The notes under the pieces were generated by a model. The model worked only from the letters and a program-made list of their open reading frames with translations. It made no database searches and had not been told where the DNA came from. Positions 51,613 to 59,454 of a DNA stretch of 64,000 nt are shown here, in pieces; position 1 is the first letter of the stretch, and the number at the start of each line of letters is the position of its first letter. The DNA comes from Kaistella jeonii (GTDB taxonomy: Bacteria > Bacteroidota > Bacteroidia > Flavobacteriales > Weeksellaceae), in NCBI RefSeq assembly GCF_000812865.1, contig NZ_JSYL01000010.1, positions 1 through 64,000 of the forward strand, given 5' to 3'. The position numbers and the translations under genes were made by a program.

Positions 51613-51854
51613 AATTCTGTATAATAAATTGGATGACAAATTTACGGAAATTTTTGTTATTTAGAATGAGTAAAAGTTATGATTAATGTCTGCATTTTGT
51701 TAATTCAAAGAAAAAGATTTTTTTCTGTGTTCCGTTTTTTTGCCACTAAACATGATCAGTAAAAACCATATTTGAATTACATTAAACTTACTAATTATGT
51801 TAAATTGTTGTTGTTTTTAACACAAAGAAGGTTAATATTTCGGAATTTTCTATC

Positions 51855-51862
51855 TACATTTG
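51855..51862 (+). promoter_or_regulatory. -7 element of the TonB receptor gene
   Basis: TACATTTG fits TAnnTTTG and lies 17 nt before the ATG at 51880; no clear TTTG at -33. It places the earlier in-frame ATG (51772) outside the transcript and so supports the shorter protein. Confidence 0.55.
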
Positions 51863-51879
51863 ATTTAAAATTAAAATAC

Positions 51880-54321
51880 ATGAAAAAACTCATTCTACCG
51901 ATCGTTCTTTGTGCTTCTCTATTTGTGTCTGCACAGGAAAAAAAGAAAGATTCTGATTCATTATCTGTTCAGGGAATTGATGAAGTCACCGTCACCGGAA
52001 GCAGAAATAAAAAAAGGACAGCAATTGACACTCCTGTTCCGGTAGATGTAATCGATGTAAAACAAATCAGCCAGGCAACAGGACAGGTTGATGTAAACCA
52101 GCTTTTGCAATTTGCAGCACCTTCTTTTAATTCTAATAAACAGTCAGGTTCTGATGGCGCAGATGCGGTAGATCCTGCAACTTTGCGCGGTTTAGGTCCC
52201 GACCAAACATTGGTTTTACTGAACGGAAAAAGATATCATCAATCTTCTCTCGTCAATTTATTTGGAACAAAAGGTCGCGGAAATTCTGGTACAGACATGA
52301 ACACGATTCCTCTTGATGCGATCAAAAGAATAGAAGTTTTGCGAGATGGCGCTTCTGCTCAGTATGGCTCCGATGCAATTGCAGGTGTAATCAATGTTAT
52401 TTTAAACGACAGAAAACAAGGTTTTGAAGCAAAGGCTTTTTACGGCTTAAATTTATTTAGAAGTCCGCACGGTGGAAATGAAATTGTTTCTGACAAAAAA
52501 TTAGACGGACTTACTTTAGATGTCAGCGGAAATTACGGTGCGAGAATCGGTAACAAAGGCGGATTCATCAACATTACGGGCGAGGTTATTTCTAAAGGTT
52601 ACGCCATTCGAAATGCTAATCCGGATTTATATACTGCGCCACGACAAAGATTTGGAGATGCAAAATCAAACAATTATTATCTTTTTTACAACGCGCAAAT
52701 CCCCGTTTCTGAGAAAACCGATTTTTACTCTTTTGGAGGGTATTCTTACCGCAACACCGATGCTTACGCCTGGACAAGAAGCGCCGATGCAGATGGAAAT
52801 GCACCTTCGATCTATCCGGATGGTTTCAATCCGATCGAAAACACGCAAATCAAAGATTTCAATTTTAATAATGGACTTAAATTTAAAGTTACCAACTGGG
52901 ATGTCGATTTATACAATGCGTTCGGGAGCAATCAGTTCACATACAACATCAACAATACCGTAAACGCGACTTTGGGTGCCAATTCGAAAACAAGTTTTGA
53001 TGCAGGCGGTCATTCGCTTTTACAGAATACGAGTGGCTTCAATGCGTCGAAAGGTTTTGGAGTTTTAGAAGGATTAAATGTGGCATTTGGAGCAGAATTT
53101 AGATACGAACAATTTAAAATCATCAAGGGAGAAGAGCAATCTTATGCAGCGTACGACATTAATGGAAACATTGTAACGGCTTCTACTCCCGAAGATCTAT
53201 TGGTCATAAATCCGCTTTCCGGAAATGTGAGACCAGCTGGTTCACAAGGATTTCCGGGATACTCTATGGCAGTGAATCAAGGAAGAAATAATGTTGCAGC
53301 TTATCTGGACACAGAACTTGATCTTACGAAAAACTGGATGATCAGTGCTGCAGGAAGATTCGAAAATTACAGTGATTTCGGAAGTACCGTTAACGGAAAA
53401 TTTGCAACCAGATATAAGATCACCAATCAATTTGCTTTTCGGGGATCGGTTTCTACCGGATTTCGCGCGCCTTCTTTGGTTCAGAAATTTTATGGTTTAA
53501 ACTTTACCAATTTTCAGGGTGGTCAACTCGTGACAATTCAGTTAGCTTCGAATGACAGCTTCCTGGCGAAATCGGTAGGAATTCCACAATTGAAACAGGA
53601 AAAATCGGTTAATGGAAGTGCCGGATTTACTTTTAATTCTAATAAATTCACCGCAACAGTTGATGGTTATTACGTAAAGGTGAAAGACAGAATCGTACTG
53701 ACCGGAAATTTTGATCAAACCGATGATAAAATTGGCCAAATCTTGATTGACAATCATATTGATCAGGCACAGTTTTTCACCAACGCCATCGACACCAAAA
53801 CTTTAGGACTTGATCTTATTTTAACGTACACCGAAAATATTGGAAACGGTAAATTAACTTCAAGTTTTGCCGCTAACTTTAATGATATGGAAATCACTTC
53901 TGTGAATACAACTCCTGAACTGAAGGGCAAAGAAGATGTTTATTTAAGTCCAAGAGAAAGAGCATTCATTTTGGCTTCGGCTCCTAAGAGCAAATTTAAT
54001 TTGAGTTTAAATTACAAGATCAATAAATTCAATACGAATTTACAGCTGGTAAGATTCGATAAGGTCACTTTGATCGGTTATAATGGTCCAGACGATTATC
54101 AAAAATATGGTGCAAAAGTAACGACGGATCTTTCTTTCGGTTATGATTTTACTAAAAATTTCAACTGGACCATAGGAGGTAAAAACGTATTCAACAGATA
54201 TCCAAACCTACAGGTTCCGGCTGTTTCTGATGGAAATACTGAGTCTGGAGGAATTTTCGACCCTGTTCAAATGGGATTCTCTGGAAGACAGATTTTCACA
54301 AGACTTCATTATACTTTTTAA
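51880..54321 (+). CDS. TonB-dependent outer-membrane receptor
   Basis: An 813-residue receptor. The start is ATG 51880 because MKKLILPIVLCASLFVSAQ is a clean signal peptide; an upstream frame adds 36 residues. A plug domain follows a TonB-box-like IDEVTVTG (about 38) and contains LRGLGPDQTLVLLNGKRYHQ and IEVLRDGASAQYGSDAIAGVINV. The C-terminal 22-strand barrel ends FTRLHYTF. There is no N-terminal carboxypeptidase-like domain, so it is not of the SusC type. Substrate unknown. Only 39 bp separate it from the aquaporin gene. Confidence 0.88.
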   Translation: MKKLILPIVLCASLFVSAQEKKKDSDSLSVQGIDEVTVTGSRNKKRTAIDTPVPVDVIDVKQISQATGQVDVNQLLQFAAPSFNSNKQSGSDGADAVDPATLRGLGPDQTLVLLNGKRYHQSSLVNLFGTKGRGNSGTDMNTIPLDAIKRIEVLRDGASAQYGSDAIAGVINVILNDRKQGFEAKAFYGLNLFRSPHGGNEIVSDKKLDGLTLDVSGNYGARIGNKGGFINITGEVISKGYAIRNANPDLYTAPRQRFGDAKSNNYYLFYNAQIPVSEKTDFYSFGGYSYRNTDAYAWTRSADADGNAPSIYPDGFNPIENTQIKDFNFNNGLKFKVTNWDVDLYNAFGSNQFTYNINNTVNATLGANSKTSFDAGGHSLLQNTSGFNASKGFGVLEGLNVAFGAEFRYEQFKIIKGEEQSYAAYDINGNIVTASTPEDLLVINPLSGNVRPAGSQGFPGYSMAVNQGRNNVAAYLDTELDLTKNWMISAAGRFENYSDFGSTVNGKFATRYKITNQFAFRGSVSTGFRAPSLVQKFYGLNFTNFQGGQLVTIQLASNDSFLAKSVGIPQLKQEKSVNGSAGFTFNSNKFTATVDGYYVKVKDRIVLTGNFDQTDDKIGQILIDNHIDQAQFFTNAIDTKTLGLDLILTYTENIGNGKLTSSFAANFNDMEITSVNTTPELKGKEDVYLSPRERAFILASAPKSKFNLSLNYKINKFNTNLQLVRFDKVTLIGYNGPDDYQKYGAKVTTDLSFGYDFTKNFNWTIGGKNVFNRYPNLQVPAVSDGNTESGGIFDPVQMGFSGRQIFTRLHYTF

Positions 54322-54360
54322 ATAACTGATATCATAATATTAACTAAAAACTAAAAAAAA

Positions 54361-55095
54361 ATGAACGTTTCCTTAACATCAAAAATTGTAGCAGAAATGC
54401 TCGGCACAATGGTCCTGGTCTTAATGGGTTGCGGAAGCGCGATAATTGCTGCATCCAATGGAATTCCAGACGTAAATGGGGTCGGACTTTTAGGGATCGC
54501 TTTTGCTTTTGGCTTAAGTGTTCTCGCCATGGTTTATGCGATCGGCCACATTTCCGGTTGCCACATTAATCCAGCTATTTCAGTCGCCATGGTCGTTGCG
54601 GGAAGAATGAAAGCCAAAGAAGCAGCATTTTATGTCATTGCCCAAATTATTGGAGCAATCATTGGCTCCGGGATTTTATATGTTATAGTAACAAATCAAA
54701 TTGCAGGTTTTGAATTAAAACCTTACGCTTTAGGATCCAACGGATGGGGAGCAGGTTATTTGGGAGAATACAATACGGTAGCGGCTTTTGTAGCAGAATT
54801 TATTTTCACCTTTATTTTCCTTCTGGTTATTTTGGGTTCTACCTCAACAAAAAATATCAACGGTGGATTTGCCGGGTTAGCAATTGGTTTGTCTCTTACG
54901 CTCATTCATATTGTAGGAATAAAAATTACGGGAGTTTCTGTAAATCCGGCTAGAAGTATCGGTCCCGCAATTTTTGCCGGTGGAGCAGCAATTTCGCAAC
55001 TTTGGTTATTTATCGTTGCGCCAATATTAGGAGGAGCTGTAGCAGCTCTTGTGCACGGAGCGTTAATTGAAAATCCCAAAAGTTTTAAGGAATAA
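54361..55095 (+). CDS. aqpZ: Aquaporin Z-type water channel
   Basis: A 244-residue six-helix MIP channel. It has two NPA motifs (GCHINPAISVA and VSVNPARSIGPA). The selectivity positions HIVGIKITGVSVNPAR show His and Thr before Arg, the water-selective AqpZ pattern, rather than the Gly/Phe of glycerol facilitators. The reading frame is complete. It is probably co-transcribed with the TonB receptor upstream; the biological link is unclear. A terminator follows. Confidence 0.9.
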   Translation: MNVSLTSKIVAEMLGTMVLVLMGCGSAIIAASNGIPDVNGVGLLGIAFAFGLSVLAMVYAIGHISGCHINPAISVAMVVAGRMKAKEAAFYVIAQIIGAIIGSGILYVIVTNQIAGFELKPYALGSNGWGAGYLGEYNTVAAFVAEFIFTFIFLLVILGSTSTKNINGGFAGLAIGLSLTLIHIVGIKITGVSVNPARSIGPAIFAGGAAISQLWLFIVAPILGGAVAALVHGALIENPKSFKE

Positions 55096-55117
55096 AAAAA
55101 TTATTATAAATATTTAA

Positions 55118-55147
55118 AAACACCAACTCTCGCAAAGTTGGTGTTTT
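55118..55147 (+). terminator. Terminator after aqpZ
   Basis: AACACCAACT/AGTTGGTGTT stem followed by TTCTTTT. It lies 22 bp after the stop codon. Confidence 0.75.
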
Positions 55148-55300
55148 CTTTTATAGAATAAACTTTAAAGTAAACATCGCTTTTTAGAGGACTCTAAGAT
55201 TTACATCATTAAATTTTTAACATCAATTTAATTTAGGAAAATTCTATTTTGAAAATTACTTCGATGAAGTTGAAATACCTCTGAATAACTCAATTCTAAT

Positions 55301-55317
55301 TTGGCAAAATAATTGCA
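55301..55317 (+). promoter_or_regulatory. Sigma-54-like promoter upstream of the DUF4142 gene
   Basis: TTGGCA at 55301-55306 and TTGCA at 55313-55317 place the GG and GC dinucleotides exactly 10 bp apart, the spacing required for sigma-54 (-24/-12). The expected start is about 55328, leaving a leader of about 50 nt. I saw no second site of this quality in the gene gaps I read. Confidence 0.6.
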
Positions 55318-55377
55318 CGATATAAAAAGTTAAAAAACATTAAACAATTTATACACAACATTTTAAATTCAATTTTT

Positions 55378-55986
55378 ATGAAAAATTCAATCTTAGCAAT
55401 TTTGGCTGTAGCTGCATTAGCTTCTTGCAAAAAAAATGAAACAACCGTGGTAGATAATGCTACAGACAGTTCGATGATTGCACCAACCACTGATTCTTCG
55501 ATGATGCCGAAGGATTCTACATCCATGACATCCACGACGGGAACAATGGGAACCATGAGTGCCCAAGACAAAATGTTCGCAGATGCAGCAGCAAAAGGAG
55601 GAATGATGGAAGTGATGATGGGTGAACTTGCTGAAACCAGCGGAATGAACGCGAAAGTGAAAGCTTTAGGAAAAATGATGAAAGAAGATCATACCAAAGC
55701 AAACGACGAACTGAAAAGTTGGGCAATGACCGCAAAATATATGCTACCTACCAAAATGGATGCAGATCAACAAAAAATGTATGACGATTTAAAAATGAAG
55801 AAAGGAGCAGATTTCGATAAAGCATATACCGATTTGATGGTAACTGACCACAAAAAAGATATCGCAGAATTCAAAAAAGAAGCTACCGAGGGAACAGGAG
55901 ATTTGAAAGCATTTGCTTCTAAAACAGTTTCAACTTTGGAAGGTCATTTAAAAGCTTCTGAAGATGCAATGAAAGCTGTAAAATAA
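55378..55986 (+). CDS. DUF4142 lipoprotein
   Basis: A 202-residue lipoprotein (MKNSILAILAVAALASCKKNE; lipobox ASC, Cys17). After a Ser/Thr/Met-rich linker (about 18-62), a DUF4142 domain spans about 65-200: a long helical bundle with MFADAAAKGGMMEVMMGELAE and KMMKEDHTKANDELKSW. This is a ferritin-like four-helix fold, but no metal ligands are clear. DUF4142 proteins are often stress-induced envelope proteins. The promoter looks sigma-54-like. Confidence 0.85.
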   Translation: MKNSILAILAVAALASCKKNETTVVDNATDSSMIAPTTDSSMMPKDSTSMTSTTGTMGTMSAQDKMFADAAAKGGMMEVMMGELAETSGMNAKVKALGKMMKEDHTKANDELKSWAMTAKYMLPTKMDADQQKMYDDLKMKKGADFDKAYTDLMVTDHKKDIAEFKKEATEGTGDLKAFASKTVSTLEGHLKASEDAMKAVK

Positions 55987-56007
55987 TCTACTAAAGATTT
56001 TTACGAG

Positions 56008-56035
56008 AAAATCCCGCAATTATGCGGGATTTTTT
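56008..56035. terminator. Terminator between DUF4142 and symporter genes
   Basis: AAATCCCGCA and TGCGGGATTT pair around ATTA, with T-run on the plus side (TTTTTAATT) and TTTTC on the minus side. It can serve both converging genes. Confidence 0.8.
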
Positions 56036-56090
56036 AATTCAGCCTTTTCAAATTTTTACTAAAGTTTTGATACTTTCTTTTAATAAAAAT

Positions 56091-57341
56091 TTACAAATCT
56101 CCGCCATGATTATCAAGTTGTCCTTCCCATTTGGAAACAGCAGATGTTGCTAAAGCATTTCCTAAAACGTTGGTCATACTTCTTCCCATATCACAAAAAT
56201 GGTCGATTGGTAAAATCAAAGCAATTCCTTCTGGTGGAATACCAAACATGGTACAAGTCGCGACGATGATGACCAAACTCGCTCTTGGAACGCCGGCAAT
56301 TCCTTTTGAGGTTAACATTAAAACTAAAAGCATAATGATCTGTTGCCCCAAAGTCATCTCGATGCCATAAATCTGGGCAATAAATATCGCTGCGAAAGTC
56401 ATGTACATCATACTTCCATCGAGGTTAAAGGAATATCCTAAAGGTAAAATGAAGGAGACAATTCTATTGTTACACCCAAATCTTTCCAGTTCTTCAACGA
56501 GTTTCGGGAAAACCGCTTCGGAACTTGTGGTAGAAAATGCGATGAGCAAAGGTTCTTTTATTCTTCGTAATAATTCAAAAAGTCGGTTTCCTAAAATTAA
56601 ATATCCTACGATGCAGAGAACAAGCCATAAAATTGCCAAGGCGAAGAAAAAATCTCTTAAATAAATGGCGTAAACTTTGAAAATATCAAAACCATTTGTG
56701 GCAACTACTGCTGCGATGGCTCCTAAAACTCCAAGTGGCGCAAACCACATAATATAACCGACCATTTTTAGAATGGCATGTGCACAAATATCTAAAGCGC
56801 GAACAATAGGTTTCGTATATTCTTCGCCCATATTAGCTAAAGCAATTCCGAACATAATGGAGAAAACTACGATCTGTAAAACTTCATTGGTGGCAAATGC
56901 TTCAAACAAACTTTTCGGAATAATATGTTTTACAAATTCTTCTAAAGATAAACCTTGACTGTTTGCGACCACATCTCCGGCTGCATCTGCAGCAGGTTTT
57001 GCGAGTTGCATAACGCGACCAGGTTCTAACCAATTTACAAAAGCCAATCCGATCATTAACGAAACTAAAGAAGCGGTAATAAACCAAAGCATCGCTTTTG
57101 AGCCGACTCTACCAATCATTTTGATGTCACTCATTTTTGCAATTCCCACTACTAAAGTGGTAAAAACCAAAGGCGCGATAATCATCTGTACAAGACGGAT
57201 GAAAATAGTTCCGAGTAATTTAATATTTTTCGAAAATCCCGCTGAACTTTCTGGATATTGCGTATGAACAACTCCACCCATAATGACCCCGATAACTAAG
57301 GCAATGATAATAAAGATGAACAGTTTGTTTTGACCTTTCAT
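56091..57341 (-). CDS. Dicarboxylate/amino acid:cation symporter (DAACS family)
   Basis: A 416-residue GltP/DctA-type transporter that takes up glutamate, aspartate or C4-dicarboxylates with H+ or Na+. I chose ATG 57341 (MKGQNKLFIFIIIAL); the longer frame adds 25 non-membrane residues. Hallmarks are the serine-rich re-entrant loop AFSTTSSEAVFPKL, the NLDGSMMYM motif and the C-terminal VIIVATCTMFGIPPEGIALILPIDHFCDMGRSMTNVLGN. The substrate is not determinable. A 17-bp palindrome covers its promoter (57352-57368). Confidence 0.9.
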   Translation of the reverse strand: MKGQNKLFIFIIIALVIGVIMGGVVHTQYPESSAGFSKNIKLLGTIFIRLVQMIIAPLVFTTLVVGIAKMSDIKMIGRVGSKAMLWFITASLVSLMIGLAFVNWLEPGRVMQLAKPAADAAGDVVANSQGLSLEEFVKHIIPKSLFEAFATNEVLQIVVFSIMFGIALANMGEEYTKPIVRALDICAHAILKMVGYIMWFAPLGVLGAIAAVVATNGFDIFKVYAIYLRDFFFALAILWLVLCIVGYLILGNRLFELLRRIKEPLLIAFSTTSSEAVFPKLVEELERFGCNNRIVSFILPLGYSFNLDGSMMYMTFAAIFIAQIYGIEMTLGQQIIMLLVLMLTSKGIAGVPRASLVIIVATCTMFGIPPEGIALILPIDHFCDMGRSMTNVLGNALATSAVSKWEGQLDNHGGDL

Positions 57342-57351
57342 ATGTTGATTT

Positions 57352-57368
57352 TTTGTAACGGTTACAAA
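57352..57368 (-). promoter_or_regulatory. Palindromic operator over the symporter promoter
   Basis: TTTGTAAC-G-GTTACAAA is a perfect 8-bp inverted repeat with one central base. It overlaps the -7 element TATATTTG (57372-57365) and the expected start site, 11 nt upstream of the ATG. This suggests repression by an unidentified dimeric regulator. Confidence 0.6.
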
Positions 57369-57409
57369 TATATGTTTTTTTGCGAAACACTGATTTAGAT
57401 TTCTGCTTT

Positions 57410-57580
57410 TGGACAAGCGATTAGCTCAATGCTATTTATATTTTTAATTTAATCGCCGAAACTCTGGACAAGCGATTGAAGTGGAAATCCTTTTTTTTGT
57501 GCAGGGAAAAGCGCTGGCAAAAAAAGATTGCAGCGAAAAGCGCGGTCCCGATAAGAAACATCAGTTTCTTATCGGGATGG
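57410..57580. repeat. Extragenic repeat element with long hairpin
   Basis: The 13-mer TGGACAAGCGATT occurs at 57410-57422 and 57465-57477. Downstream of the second copy lie GAAAAGCGC, AGCGAAAAGCGCGGTCC and a 14-bp perfect hairpin (57546-57577; TCCCGATAAGAAAC paired around ATCA). Similar blocks (an AAAGATTG-AGCG-AAAGCGCG motif followed by a C-rich hairpin) are common between genes in Flavobacteriia as I recall. It is probably a REP-like element with no coding role. Confidence 0.55.
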
Positions 57581-57593
57581 CCCAAAATAAAAA

Positions 57594-57615
57594 AACCCCT
57601 GAAAAATCAGAGGTT
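57594..57615 (-). terminator. Terminator after the SH3-domain gene
   Basis: AACCTCTGA and TCAGGGGTT pair around TTTT, with T-run TTTTTTT on the minus strand, 22 bp after the stop at 57638. Confidence 0.8.
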
Positions 57616-57637
57616 CCGTAGTATGTTTAAGTAGAAA

Positions 57638-58057
57638 TTAAGCTTTCAAATATCTTGCGTAAGCATAACCTTCTTCTCCATCGGCAGTTTTCACTTTCCA
57701 CCAATCATCGTTGGTTTGTTCAACCAAAGTGACAGATTCGCCTTTTGCAGCTTTACCAACAATGGCAGCATCTGTAGAAGCTTCCTGTCGGATATTCAAA
57801 TTAGAATCTTCTGTAGCAACCGTTAATGAAGCTCCAGCTGCCAAACCAGCAACCTGAACATCAACATTAATATCGGAAGCGGAATACGTAGAATCGATCG
57901 CTCCTAAAGCGTTCCAAACCGCATCTTTTGCAGAACTTGAACCAGCGTGACCTGAAACATAAAGAATCCCATCCTGTTCTGTAACCTGAAGATTTGAAAC
58001 TCCGGCTGATTGTGCTGCAGAAATTACTCCAGCGTATTTATCTTGTAATGCACTCAT
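57638..58057 (-). CDS. BON-like plus bacterial SH3 domain protein
   Basis: A 139-residue protein. The first part (about 1-65) resembles BON/OsmY (YAGVISAAQSAGVSNLQVTEQDGILYVSGHAGSSSAKDAVWNALGAID). The second (about 75-138) is a bacterial SH3 domain (LNIRQEASTDAAIVGKAAKGESVTLVEQTNDDWWKVK ... GYAYARYLKA). No signal peptide is visible, odd for SH3 domains, which usually bind the cell wall. It begins 6 bp after the lipoprotein gene, so the two are one unit. Confidence 0.78.
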   Translation of the reverse strand: MSALQDKYAGVISAAQSAGVSNLQVTEQDGILYVSGHAGSSSAKDAVWNALGAIDSTYSASDINVDVQVAGLAAGASLTVATEDSNLNIRQEASTDAAIVGKAAKGESVTLVEQTNDDWWKVKTADGEEGYAYARYLKA

Positions 58058-58063
58058 TTTTAA

Positions 58064-58543
58064 TTATTTTACGGTATAGTTATAATTTACTTTCCCTGCT
58101 TTCAAAGCATCTACAGACATTTTGATTTGTTTTGCCTGTGCTTGAGAAACGTTTCCTGTCAAAGTTAATTCGCCATTTACCACTTCTACTTTTACAGAAG
58201 GGAAATCTTTCACGGCATCTGTAACTTTTTGCTGAACCATAGGATCAACTGCAGAAACTGTCTCTACTACAACGGGAGCTGCGATCGTAGACATATCCAT
58301 TACATCTTTCACGCCAGGAATCGCTTTTAAGGAAGCTATCATATTATCTTTTGAAGCTTGATCAGCAAAAGTTCCGCTTAAATGTGCAGTACCATCTTTT
58401 ACTTCAACCGACGCATTTGGATTCGCAGTTACAACAGTAGTTGCCTGAGTTTGAAGCTCTGCATCAGAAACTTTCTTTTTACAAGAGATAGAACCGATAG
58501 ACACGGCAAGTGCCAAAGCAGCCATTGCAATTGTTTTTTTCAT
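58064..58543 (-). CDS. BON-domain lipoprotein
   Basis: A 159-residue lipoprotein (MKKTIAMAALALAVSIGSISCKKK; Cys at the lipobox ISC). It contains two BON domains (about 28-85: VEVKDGTAHLSGTFADQASKDNMIASLKAIPGVKDV; and about 100-155: KVEVVNGELTLTGNVSQAQAKQIKMSVDAL). It is probably an envelope-stress protein binding phospholipid or other lipids. The -7 element TAAATTTG is at 58585-58578, and a 15-bp palindrome lies 28 bp further upstream. Confidence 0.82.
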   Translation of the reverse strand: MKKTIAMAALALAVSIGSISCKKKVSDAELQTQATTVVTANPNASVEVKDGTAHLSGTFADQASKDNMIASLKAIPGVKDVMDMSTIAAPVVVETVSAVDPMVQQKVTDAVKDFPSVKVEVVNGELTLTGNVSQAQAKQIKMSVDALKAGKVNYNYTVK

Positions 58544-58612
58544 AGTTATATGTATTTAATGTTAAAAATTATGAATTCAAATTTAATAATAATATCTTCT
58601 TTTAAATCTTTC

Positions 58613-58646
58613 TATATGATAAATTTTTCTTAAAATTTATCATATA
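58613..58646. repeat. Perfect 15-bp inverted repeat between alkB and the BON gene
   Basis: TATATGATAAATTTT and its exact complement enclose TCTT. It lies 39 bp after the alkB stop and 28 bp upstream of the BON-gene -7 element. No GC and no T-run makes it a poor terminator, so an operator is also possible. Confidence 0.65.
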
Positions 58647-58684
58647 ACAGTTAATTCGTAGAGAATATGGCACAATAAAGATGG

Positions 58685-59305
58685 TTAAAGAGAAGAGTTG
58701 TTAACTATCATCCGGAAGGTCAGATTGATTCTTGGTGCAAATATTTTTTTTGTGGGCGGTAATCGGTGAACCCAAAAACTTTGAGTTTGATCTTTCATTA
58801 TCAGCAGACTTCCGTTGGCTAAAACCAATTCAACTTTTTCTTTCGTTATTTTATGTTTGAAGGAAAATTTTCTTTCGGCACCAAAACTTAAAGAAGCAAT
58901 TGCACCATTTTTTTTCAAATCTTTTTCGCCGTCGCTGTGATAAGCCATTCCTTCATTTCCGTCGTGGTACAGATTGAGCAAACAGGAATTAAATTTTTCA
59001 CCGGTTTTTTCTTCTGTTAATTTTTTGAGTTCTAAAAGTTGCGGCGTCCATTTCAAAGCTTTTTTAGTGGAATTGGAATAAGTGTATTCGAAATTTTCGT
59101 CGCCGTACCACGCCACTTTTCTTTTCGTAATGATTTTTTTACCGAAGATGATGGCTTCATCATTTCGCCACTCGATTGTTTTGAAAAGATGATCAAAGAA
59201 TTCATTCGCTTTTTCTTCCTTTAAAATTTTACCGTAATAATTTACCGTTCCATCTTGTGGAAGGAGATTTTTCTGTGGATCTGCGATATTTTCAAATAAT
59301 TCCAT
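58685..59305 (-). CDS. alkB: AlkB-type alpha-ketoglutarate-dependent dioxygenase
   Basis: A 206-residue 2OG-Fe(II) dioxygenase that removes alkyl damage from DNA or RNA. The HxD motif is AYHSDGEKDL (about 132), the distal His is in FWVHRLP and the 2OG-binding Arg is in PRINLTFR. It is closer to the short ALKBH2/3 type than to E. coli AlkB. Single gene; no ada or alkA nearby. Confidence 0.88.
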   Translation of the reverse strand: MELFENIADPQKNLLPQDGTVNYYGKILKEEKANEFFDHLFKTIEWRNDEAIIFGKKIITKRKVAWYGDENFEYTYSNSTKKALKWTPQLLELKKLTEEKTGEKFNSCLLNLYHDGNEGMAYHSDGEKDLKKNGAIASLSFGAERKFSFKHKITKEKVELVLANGSLLIMKDQTQSFWVHRLPPTKKIFAPRINLTFRMIVNNSSL

Positions 59306-59421
59306 GAATATAATTTAAAGTTCAAATTTCTGTTTTTTATTTTATAAATTCGTTCAAAATTATTTCTATGAAATCGCTAGGTTTTTTTTAAAGGAGACGA
59401 CAACTGAAAAGGCGATTACAT

Positions 59422-59454
59422 ATGACCACTAAAAATAATAAAATTTACATATGA
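59422..59454 (+). CDS. Ten-residue leader ORF overlapping the hydrolase start
   Basis: ATG 59422 opens a frame of 10 codons (MTTKNNKIYI) whose TGA overlaps the ATG of the next gene as ATGA. TACATATGA occurs at both starts. This could couple translation or be chance; no other evidence. Confidence 0.35.
   Translation: MTTKNNKIYI

Noticed and set aside
52520-52963. 147-codon plus-strand frame inside the TonB receptor
   Set aside because: Second frame of a good receptor gene; low complexity and no homology recognised.
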